Assembly (NCBI GenBank): GCA_002049785.1
Contig: MUKB01000039.1
Location: 1 to 8,163 of the forward strand
Origin: Caldifarciminota bacterium 4484_100
GTDB taxonomy: Bacteria > Hydrothermota > Tepidihabitantia > SM23-42
Direction: 5' to 3'
DNA length: 8,163 bases
Shown: positions 1 through 4,678 of the stretch, in pieces
Layout: every line of letters begins with the position of its first letter
Position numbering within the stretch: position 1 is the first letter of the stretch
Notes under the pieces: generated by a model
Seen by the model: only the letters and a program-made list of their open reading frames with translations
Told to the model about the DNA's origin: nothing
Database searches by the model: none
Translations under genes and position numbers: made by a program

Positions 1-882
1 GCCCAGCTCTTTGTCCTCCCTCTGGTCAGCTACTATTTCCATAGAGTTCCAACGCTGGCGGTATTTTCTAATATTCTGATTATTCCGCTCGCTTCGATAA
101 TCATATTTGTTCTATATATGTGCATATTGAGCAGTTTGGTTTTTATACCCCTTGCCCGGGTGTGCGGATATTTAGTTTCGCTTTTGAATTCAGTATTAAT
201 CCATATCTGTAATTTTTTCGCCCTGATACCGGGCTCAGTCATATTTTTTATAATTACACCTACAATTTTTCTGTTATACTATTTGCTGTTTTTTAAGAAA
301 ACACGGTTTATTGGAGTCGTGCTCCTGCTGGTTATGCTGAACCTTCAGACTGTAGCATCATTCAGTGAGGCGATAATCATAAAGCGTTCTCCTTATGGCC
401 TATTAATCACCACCCCGGCGCAGGAACATATTTTTATTACTGATAAAAAAAGGAGTCTACGGCTCAAGGCGTTTCTCGATTACCAGGGAATTAGGGAACT
501 CGATTATCTGATTGCACCCGAGAAATTCTACAGAGTAAAAAAGGAGTTTATCGAAATGGTGGATGGCCTCCATTTTAAAAAGATAGGATTCGGTCGACTC
601 CAGATACTGCTGTCGCGTAAGTTCAGATTAGAATTTGATGGAAAAAGGATTTTACAGGATTGGAATGATGTCCGAAATTCGGATAGCGACAGTATGGAAT
701 ATATAGTTGCTAATAGCAGGCACATTTTTAGATTCAGGGATGATATTGCAGGTTCGATATTCGACCGGCTGCTGATAGAAATTCGGATGCTCTGGGCTCA
801 AATCTCAACATTCAACATTTTCATAAATCTGACCAAAATCTGGTCTAATAAACCAAAAAATAGCGTGGATGTTGAATGTTGA
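1..882 (+). CDS. comEC: ComEC/Rec2-like DNA uptake channel protein, C-terminal part (5' end outside window)
   Basis: The frame is open from base 1, so the first in-window ATG (118) is internal and the gene starts before the window; 293 residues are visible. Residues 1-40 carry the late ComEC competence-domain pattern (LPLVSYYFHRVP, then SNILIIPLAS), and hydrophobic segments continue to about residue 121. ComEC is known as the inner-membrane channel passing single-stranded DNA during transformation. The part after the membrane region (about 125-250) resembles the metallo-beta-lactamase-like domain of long ComEC proteins in its GI-x-LDYLI strand (about 163-171). Where the family has its metal-binding THxHxDH motif, this protein reads APEKFYR, so the domain looks catalytically dead and short. 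Residues 268-293 are encoded by an inverted repeat and are probably not ancestral. The stop overlaps the next gene by 7 nt. Family call fairly sure; competence itself is inferred. Confidence 0.8.
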   Translation, partial: AQLFVLPLVSYYFHRVPTLAVFSNILIIPLASIIIFVLYMCILSSLVFIPLARVCGYLVSLLNSVLIHICNFFALIPGSVIFFIITPTIFLLYYLLFFKKTRFIGVVLLLVMLNLQTVASFSEAIIIKRSPYGLLITTPAQEHIFITDKKRSLRLKAFLDYQGIRELDYLIAPEKFYRVKKEFIEMVDGLHFKKIGFGRLQILLSRKFRLEFDGKRILQDWNDVRNSDSDSMEYIVANSRHIFRFRDDIAGSIFDRLLIEIRMLWAQISTFNIFINLTKIWSNKPKNSVDVEC

Positions 883-885
883 GAT
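802..885. repeat. 17-bp perfect inverted repeat at the comEC/radical-SAM junction
   Basis: Left arm ATCTCAACATTCAACAT (802-818) and right arm ATGTTGAATGTTGAGAT (869-885) are exact reverse complements around a 50-nt loop. The loop holds a smaller 5-bp hairpin (GACCA 831-835 with TGGTC 841-845). The word ATCTGACC occurs at 827-834 and again just past the right arm at 884-891. The right arm contains both the comEC stop (880-882) and the ATG of the next gene (876). In RNA the stem would sequester that ATG. The element looks like a small inserted palindromic repeat that rewrote the end of one gene and the start of the next. Confidence 0.85.
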
Positions 886-1931
886 CTGACCCCAAGGTTC
901 GATGCGGTTCCTGCCAGCGTGAATGGATACTTTCTCAGGCCCTACCATATTGCCCTGAGTGTATACGCAATAAGAAGGAATTGACTTCGGTCATTTTGAG
1001 TCTCCACAAAAAGATAAGGGAAGATTTTGGCCTGGTCGGGTTGGATGCACAGGATAGAAATACTACAAAATGCAATCTGTGTGTAAATAGATGTGCAATC
1101 GGTTTTGAACAGAAAGGATATTGTGGGGTGAGAAGGAATGAACAGGGTAAGCTCATCGGTCCGGACAGTAATTGGGCCTATCTTGATGCCTATCATGATC
1201 CTCTGCCAACAAACTGTGTTGCAGATTGGGTCTGTGCAGGAAGCAGGGATTACGGTTATAAGAATCTTGCGGTATTCTATGAGGCCTGCACCTTCAACTG
1301 TCTGTTCTGTCAGAACTGGCATTTTCGGGAGAGGAAGACGAAGACCACCACGGATGAACTTATGAGGATGGTCGACCCAACGACTGCCTGTATCTGTTTT
1401 TTTGGTGGTGACCCGACACCATTCGCATTGCAGACCATCGAGATTGCCCGCAGGGTTTTAGAGAAAAGAAGGAAGATCAGGGTCTGCTGGGAGACCAATG
1501 GTTCGGTTCAACCAGAATTTATGAGAGCCTGGGCAGAATCTGCCCTGAAGAGTAATGGCTGTATAAAGATTGACCTTAAGGCATTTTCTGAAGAGCTCAA
1601 TCTTGCACTCTGTGGTAGTTCGAATAAGAATACCAAAGAGAATATCAGATTGGTTGCTGAGTTTATGGGTTTGAGAAAAAATCCGCCGGTGCTTGTAGTC
1701 AGCACACTTTTGATTCCCGGATACATTGATGAATATGAGATTGAAGGGATGGCAAAATTTCTTGCATCGATAAATCCTGAGATACCCTGGTCTTTCTTAG
1801 GGTTTTATCCGCATTTTTATTTTAAGGATTTACCGGTAACATCCTGGAAACAGGTAAATAAGGCATTAGAGATTGCTAAGGAATATGGAATGAAGAATAT
1901 CCATATCGGTAATATACACCTGATAAAATAG
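876..1931 (+). CDS. Radical SAM protein (PflA/AmmeMemoRadiSam-like) with N-terminal Cys clusters
   Basis: The 351-residue protein has the radical SAM cluster motif CTFNCLFC (Cys138, Cys142, Cys145) followed by QNW, a glycine-rich GGDPTP motif (177-182) and CWETNG (204-209). These place it with the glycyl-radical-activase-like radical SAM proteins (COG1180-type). The enzyme would use a [4Fe-4S] cluster to cleave S-adenosylmethionine; the substrate is unknown. Two Cys-rich parts precede the barrel: a rubredoxin/zinc-ribbon-like CxxC-x12-CxxC (10, 13, 26, 29) and CNLCVNRC...GYCGVR (66, 69, 73, 83), the latter typical of AmmeMemoRadiSam-type radical SAM proteins. ATG 876 directly follows an in-frame TGA and has no clear ribosome site. 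It overlaps comEC by 7 nt, which suggests translational coupling. Residues 1 to about 4 come from the inverted repeat. No glycyl-radical enzyme or Memo/AMMECR1 partner is in the window. Confidence 0.85.
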   Translation: MLRSDPKVRCGSCQREWILSQALPYCPECIRNKKELTSVILSLHKKIREDFGLVGLDAQDRNTTKCNLCVNRCAIGFEQKGYCGVRRNEQGKLIGPDSNWAYLDAYHDPLPTNCVADWVCAGSRDYGYKNLAVFYEACTFNCLFCQNWHFRERKTKTTTDELMRMVDPTTACICFFGGDPTPFALQTIEIARRVLEKRRKIRVCWETNGSVQPEFMRAWAESALKSNGCIKIDLKAFSEELNLALCGSSNKNTKENIRLVAEFMGLRKNPPVLVVSTLLIPGYIDEYEIEGMAKFLASINPEIPWSFLGFYPHFYFKDLPVTSWKQVNKALEIAKEYGMKNIHIGNIHLIK

Positions 1932-1944
1932 TTCGGGGCTGGTG

Positions 1945-1972
1945 TTGACCTTTTTGGAATTTCTGGTATACT
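1945..1972 (+). promoter_or_regulatory. Sigma-70-type promoter of the flippase gene
   Basis: TTGACC (-35, 1945-1950) and TATACT (-10, 1967-1972) are separated by 16 nt. The expected transcription start is about 7 nt after the -10 box, at or next to the A of the flippase ATG at 1979. No Shine-Dalgarno sequence is visible between the promoter and that ATG. The radical SAM gene stops at 1931 with no terminator hairpin, so read-through from upstream is also possible. Confidence 0.7.
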
Positions 1973-1978
1973 TAATCA

Positions 1979-3373
1979 ATGAAAAAGGTATCGAAAAATT
2001 TTATCTTTCTGTTCACCGGTGATATTATTGTCAGAATCATCGGTTTTATCGCTACTGTTTATATTGCCCGGATCCTTGATATTGCGGGTTTTGGTCTTAT
2101 CAGCTATGGCCTGGCTTTTTTGAATTATGCATTGCTCTTTGGTAATCCAGGGGTTACGACGATTGGTGCCCGTGAGATTGCCAAGGAAGAGAAGTTCCAG
2201 GATGTCATTGCAAAGGTTCTGGGCGTAAGGTTCTTTTTGTCGCTTATTATATTTCTATTGCTTGGTGTGGGATTGCTGATTGTTCCCGGCGGTATTCTGA
2301 CAAAACGGATTATATTTTTCTATGCATTGTGTATATTTCCCGCATCCCTGCTCCTTGAATTTGTTTTTCAGGGCAGGGAGGATATGGAATATATCGGCAT
2401 CGGCAGGGTTATTCAGTATGGAGTATACTTAGCCCTTCTATTTCTGTTCGTAAAGAAAGGCCAGGATATCCTGATGGTTCCGATTTCATTCCTGGTTGGT
2501 TATTCAGTTATTGCAGTATTTTTGATTTTTATTTTTTTAGTCAGATATGGTCCAATCCGATTCTCCTTCAGAGACTGGCGACTGCTTCTTTCGATGGCGA
2601 TCCCGGTGGGTCTGGCGACCGTGCTCAATCAGGTTTCCTTAAACCTCCCTGTAATTATCCTTGGTATATTTCATAGTAAATCAGAAGTTGGGGCGTTTAG
2701 CGCCGGGCTTAAAATAATTATGGTCTTATTGATAATCGAAAGGGTTCTTTACTTTATCTTTTTCCCCATCGTTGCCCGGCAGTATCGACATAGTCCTGAG
2801 AAACTGCATCAAAGTTTTACTTTTATCTTACGGATAATATTTTCACTTACGGTTCCAATTTTAGTGGGTGGTTTGGTCCTTGGTCCGAGGATGATTGTGG
2901 CAATTTATGGGCAGGGTTTTGTCCAGGCGGTTAATATATTTTCTATTATGCTTTTTTACTTTTTCCTTTCACCTTTGAATACCATATTCGGCTACGGACT
3001 TGTTGCTTTTGATAAAGAGAAGAGATTTCTCAGGGTAATTGTTATCAGTTCGGCGGTCAATTTTTTACTGTTGTTCATCCTGGGTATATATTACCGGGCG
3101 TCTGGGACCGCATTTGCACTTGTTGTCGGTGAGATAGTCGGGGTGAGTTTGATGTATTATGAGATAAAGAAGTTTGTAAGGGTTTCAATTTTCGGACCGA
3201 TTGTAAGGCCGGTAATTGTGGCTGGATTAATGTCCATTATTCTCTATCTTCTGTATGAATTGAACCTTATTTTTCTGATTGTTCTTGGCATTTTTATTTA
3301 TGGTGCAGTCTTCTATTTTTTTGGCGGTATTACCCGCAATCAACTGGAGGTTTTTAAAAAATCCTTGCAGTAA
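1979..3373 (+). CDS. Polysaccharide/oligosaccharide flippase, MOP superfamily (Wzx/PST type)
   Basis: The protein has 464 residues, a usual length for the family, and is almost entirely hydrophobic with about 12-14 predicted membrane helices, read by eye. The N-terminal signature is typical of Wzx/RfbX-like flippases: GDIIVRIIGFIATVYIARIL (14-33), FGLISYGLAFLNY (38-50) and the NPGVTTIGAREIAK stretch (56-69). These proteins move lipid-linked sugar units across the inner membrane for surface polysaccharide or lipopolysaccharide assembly. No glycosyltransferase, polymerase or sugar-nucleotide gene lies beside it, so the substrate cannot be told and the gene appears to be transcribed alone. It has its own promoter and a strong terminator. 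The ATG at 1979 lacks a ribosome site and probably begins a leaderless message. MATE-type exporters are the alternative within the superfamily but fit less well. Confidence 0.88.
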   Translation: MKKVSKNFIFLFTGDIIVRIIGFIATVYIARILDIAGFGLISYGLAFLNYALLFGNPGVTTIGAREIAKEEKFQDVIAKVLGVRFFLSLIIFLLLGVGLLIVPGGILTKRIIFFYALCIFPASLLLEFVFQGREDMEYIGIGRVIQYGVYLALLFLFVKKGQDILMVPISFLVGYSVIAVFLIFIFLVRYGPIRFSFRDWRLLLSMAIPVGLATVLNQVSLNLPVIILGIFHSKSEVGAFSAGLKIIMVLLIIERVLYFIFFPIVARQYRHSPEKLHQSFTFILRIIFSLTVPILVGGLVLGPRMIVAIYGQGFVQAVNIFSIMLFYFFLSPLNTIFGYGLVAFDKEKRFLRVIVISSAVNFLLLFILGIYYRASGTAFALVVGEIVGVSLMYYEIKKFVRVSIFGPIVRPVIVAGLMSIILYLLYELNLIFLIVLGIFIYGAVFYFFGGITRNQLEVFKKSLQ

Positions 3374-3374
3374 A

Positions 3375-3405
3375 TAAAAAGGGGCTGTTCTGCAGCCCCT
3401 TTTTA
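3375..3405. terminator. Bidirectional intrinsic terminator between convergent genes
   Basis: The arms AAAAAGGGGCTG (3376-3387) and CAGCCCCTTTTT (3393-3404) pair perfectly around the loop TTCTG, with one more T-A pair outside. GC-rich stem plus T-run on the right and A-run on the left make it usable from both strands. It lies 2 nt after the flippase stop and 14 nt beyond the stop of the minus-strand lipoprotein gene. Confidence 0.92.
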
Positions 3406-3418
3406 AAGTTTCTTCGCT

Positions 3419-4012
3419 TTATTTTATGGTGGCATTCTCAAGTTCGGTTGTTTGCTCAACCGTGCTCAAACTATCCTCGTGTTTATAGTAGTTCTTTACC
3501 ATTCCGATATCCGGGGCAAGATATGAGAAGACTGTATCATTATCTGTTATATAACCAATCTTCCAGCAGTCATCATAGGTTCCTGCCGGAACGGTGACGC
3601 TCTCTTTACCAAGGACAACCGCAGTGAAGGTATAGGCTGAATCCTTTCGCACGGTCCAGGTCTTCCCTTCTTCAATTGGCAGGGCAAGGGAGGTATCGGG
3701 TTCTGTATCTGCCTTATTCTCGTATTCGAGTATATATTCATCGGTCTCCTGAATATAGGTAGTTCCAACATAGGTGTCGATGGTTGTCACATACTCAAAG
3801 ACACTGGTCTCATTATCAAGGGTTGTCTCCTGGGTGATTTCGGTCTTCATTGTGGTTGTATCAGACCAGCTCGTATCCGGAGTGGTCATCGTCGTAGTCT
3901 TAATCGTTGTGTAATTCCAGACATTGCCCACAGTTAAGGGAAAGTAATCTGCCTTGCCACCACAACCGACAATCAAGATAGCCAATGGCACTAACAACAG
4001 TAGTTTTTTCAT
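3419..4012 (-). CDS. Thr-rich secreted lipoprotein of unknown function
   Basis: The 197-residue protein starts with a lipoprotein signal peptide: MKK, a hydrophobic run and a lipobox ending IVGC, giving lipid-modified Cys17 after cleavage by signal peptidase II. Position +2 is Gly, which in the E. coli Lol rule would allow outer-membrane sorting. The mature part begins with YFPLTVGNVWNY (23-34), a Thr/Ser-rich stretch (about 35-85), then beta-rich sequence with VTVPAGTYDDCWKI (139-152) and YLAPDIGMVKNYY (164-176). This YFPL...VPAGTY...G-x-V-K pattern recurs in uncharacterised bacterial surface lipoproteins; no function is known to me. The start is ATG 4012, preceded by GGAGG at 4 nt; the in-frame TTG at 4015 is less likely. 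It has its own near-perfect promoter and a short leader. It is convergent with the flippase but is not obviously linked to it. Confidence 0.82.
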   Translation of the reverse strand: MKKLLLLVPLAILIVGCGGKADYFPLTVGNVWNYTTIKTTTMTTPDTSWSDTTTMKTEITQETTLDNETSVFEYVTTIDTYVGTTYIQETDEYILEYENKADTEPDTSLALPIEEGKTWTVRKDSAYTFTAVVLGKESVTVPAGTYDDCWKIGYITDNDTVFSYLAPDIGMVKNYYKHEDSLSTVEQTTELENATIK

Positions 4013-4016
4013 CAAA

Positions 4017-4025
4017 CCTCCTTTC
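4017..4025 (-). promoter_or_regulatory. Shine-Dalgarno site of the first lipoprotein gene
   Basis: On the minus strand GAAAGGAGG lies 4 nt before the ATG at 4012. It decides that start over the TTG at 4015, which would leave only 1 nt of spacing. Confidence 0.85.
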
Positions 4026-4032
4026 AGTATAG

Positions 4033-4060
4033 ATTATACATAGAATTCCAGATATGTCAA
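4033..4060 (-). promoter_or_regulatory. Consensus sigma-70-type promoter of the first lipoprotein gene
   Basis: On the minus strand TTGACA (4060-4055) and TATAAT (4038-4033) are both perfect consensus boxes with a 16-nt spacer. The start of transcription should fall near 4026, giving a leader of only about 14 nt that is nearly all ribosome site. High constitutive expression is likely. Confidence 0.9.
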
Positions 4061-4149
4061 CAATTTTATTAATTTCATCTTCTTTATGGACAGCGATAAA
4101 TAACAATAATACAGGCGTTGACATCACTTATTTGGGTCCAGCATATATC

Positions 4150-4197
4150 AGCACAAGATTCAGCAGGACAGACACACCATTTCAGATTGCGAAATTA
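4150..4197 (+). repeat. Degenerate copy of the composite palindrome-plus-heptad unit
   Basis: TTCAGCAGGAC (4159-4169) matches TTCAGCATGAC (4272-4282) at 10 of 11 positions. Both are followed about 20 nt later by CCATTTC and heptad words, here ATTTCAG ATTGCGA (4179-4192). The stretch is therefore a worn copy of the unit at 4256-4321, shifted by about 113-115 nt. Confidence 0.55.
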
Positions 4198-4255
4198 AAG
4201 ATTGATACTGAATAGAATATTTAGTCATTATGTCATTGAGTTATTGTTAAAAACA

Positions 4256-4282
4256 GAGATACTGAACCAAGTTCAGCATGAC
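4256..4282 (+). repeat. 27-nt palindromic repeat, direct copy
   Basis: The unit starts GAGATACTGAA and ends TTCAGCATGAC, with CTGAA and TTCAG as internal inverted arms. It matches the reverse complement of 4339-4365 at 22 of 27 positions. Confidence 0.75.
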
Positions 4283-4293
4283 AAGATAAAACC

Positions 4294-4321
4294 ATTTCGG
4301 ATTTCGGATTGCGGATTTCGG
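4294..4321 (+). repeat. Heptad tandem repeat, four units of ATTTCGG
   Basis: Four consecutive 7-nt units, ATTTCGG, ATTTCGG, ATTGCGG and ATTTCGG, run without interruption. Two-unit versions occur at 4179-4192 and 4425-4438, about 115 and 131 nt away. Confidence 0.85.
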
Positions 4322-4338
4322 AATTGAAAAAGAAAAAA

Positions 4339-4365
4339 GTCATTCTGAATTTATTTCAGAATCTC
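4339..4365 (-). repeat. 27-nt palindromic repeat, inverted copy
   Basis: Read on the minus strand it begins GAGATTCTGAA and ends TTCAGAATGAC. It is the inverted partner of 4256-4282 (22 of 27 identical), and its own CTGAA/TTCAG arms can form a short hairpin. Confidence 0.75.
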
Positions 4366-4371
4366 AATATT

Positions 4372-4416
4372 TTAAACAAGAGAAACCAGAAAAACGAGAA
4401 AAACCAGATAAACTAG
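4372..4416 (+). repeat. 9-nt tandem array, five units around AAAAACCAG
   Basis: The successive 9-mers are TTAAACAAG, AGAAACCAG, AAAAACGAG, AAAAACCAG and ATAAACTAG. All share AAAC near the centre and end in AG. The period is exact across 45 nt. Confidence 0.75.
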
Positions 4417-4424
4417 AATAAGGC

Positions 4425-4438
4425 ATTTCTGATTTCGG
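4425..4438 (+). repeat. Heptad repeat, two units
   Basis: ATTTCTG followed by ATTTCGG, then ATT. It is the third run of the same 7-nt word in this intergenic region and follows the 9-nt array by 8 nt. Confidence 0.65.
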
Positions 4439-4470
4439 ATTTAAAGAAGAGAGTTGTCACCCGGAACGAT

Positions 4471-4485
4471 GGGGCGAGACGCCCC
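4471..4485. repeat. GC-rich short hairpin
   Basis: GGGGCG (4471-4476) and CGCCCC (4480-4485) pair around an AGA loop. No T-run follows on either strand and no gene ends here, so it is not a usual intrinsic terminator. It adjoins the 18-nt direct repeats and is GC-richer than its surroundings. Confidence 0.6.
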
Positions 4486-4497
4486 TTGGCTATGTAT

Positions 4498-4552
4498 TCT
4501 CAGTCCGCAGACCGTCCCGGTCCCACTACTTTCTTCTCAGCCCGCAGACCGT
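4498..4552 (+). repeat. 18-nt direct repeat, two copies 37 nt apart
   Basis: TCTCAGTCCGCAGACCGT (4498-4515) and TCTCAGCCCGCAGACCGT (4535-4552) differ at one base. The spacer between them contains an ACCG-TCC-CGGT mini-palindrome starting inside copy one (4511-4521). Only two copies are present. Confidence 0.8.
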
Positions 4553-4569
4553 GTAATATTTTGAGAAAT

Positions 4570-4595
4570 CAGAACAAAAAATGGAGAAGAGTCAG
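4570..4595 (+). promoter_or_regulatory. Conserved 26-nt element upstream of the aldehyde dehydrogenase promoter
   Basis: The element is an A-tract (ACAAAAAA) followed by TGGAGAAGAGTCAG. It matches 8163-8138 on the minus strand at 23 of 26 positions. In both places it ends exactly 12 nt before the TTGAC of a -35 box, although the 12-nt spacers themselves are unrelated. Its centre falls near -60 from the expected transcription start, a usual place for an activator site. Its role is inferred from position only. Confidence 0.6.
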
Positions 4596-4607
4596 CCATC
4601 TCTTTCC

Positions 4608-4635
4608 TTGACTTAACTGGTGAAATGGGTATAAT
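4608..4635 (+). promoter_or_regulatory. Sigma-70-type promoter of the aldehyde dehydrogenase/aminotransferase operon
   Basis: TTGACT (4608-4613) and TATAAT (4630-4635) have a 16-nt spacer. Transcription should begin near 4642, leaving a 37-nt leader before the ATG at 4679. The upstream ATG at 4625 lies within the promoter and cannot be the start on this transcript. Confidence 0.88.
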
Positions 4636-4668
4636 AGAATGTTGCTCCACAAATCTTATTACCATTAC

Positions 4669-4674
4669 AGGAGG
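4669..4674 (+). promoter_or_regulatory. Shine-Dalgarno site that sets the aldehyde dehydrogenase start
   Basis: AGGAGG lies 4 nt before ATG 4679. It fixes the start there rather than at 4625. Confidence 0.92.
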
Positions 4675-4678
4675 CTTT

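Larger units (their letters stand above)
4061..4569. other. Gene-free region rich in short repeats between divergent promoters
   Basis: About 500 bases carry no believable coding frame on either strand. They separate the divergent promoters of the lipoprotein (minus) and the aldehyde dehydrogenase (plus). From about 4150 to 4552 the region is nearly filled with short repeats: degenerate and intact copies of a 27-nt palindromic unit, three runs of a 7-nt word, a 9-nt tandem array, a GC-rich hairpin and an 18-nt direct repeat, each listed separately. The stretch 4061-4149 shows nothing clear. It looks like a dumping site for small dispersed repeats rather than a gene remnant. Confidence 0.75.

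Noticed and set aside
118..882. ATG 118 as a true gene start giving a 254-residue protein
   Set aside because: The frame is open to base 1 and the 39 residues before it continue the ComEC competence-domain pattern.
942..1322. Minus-strand open frame opposite the radical SAM gene
   Set aside because: It is antisense to the Cys motifs of a clear protein family and has no independent coding signal.
4118..4149. Extra promoter, TTGACA at 4118-4123
   Set aside because: The nearest -10-like TATATC is 20 nt away, unlike the 16-nt spacing of the other promoters, and no gene follows on the plus strand for about 500 bases.
4471..4485. GC-rich hairpin as an intrinsic terminator
   Set aside because: No T-run on either strand and no gene ending nearby.
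4498..4552. Possible CRISPR remnant (18-nt repeats 37 nt apart)
   Set aside because: There are only two short copies, no further spacer-repeat units and no cas gene.
4625..4678. Upstream ATG (4625) as the start of the aldehyde dehydrogenase
   Set aside because: It lies between the -35 and -10 boxes. The AGGAGG site and the family's usual N-terminus support ATG 4679.
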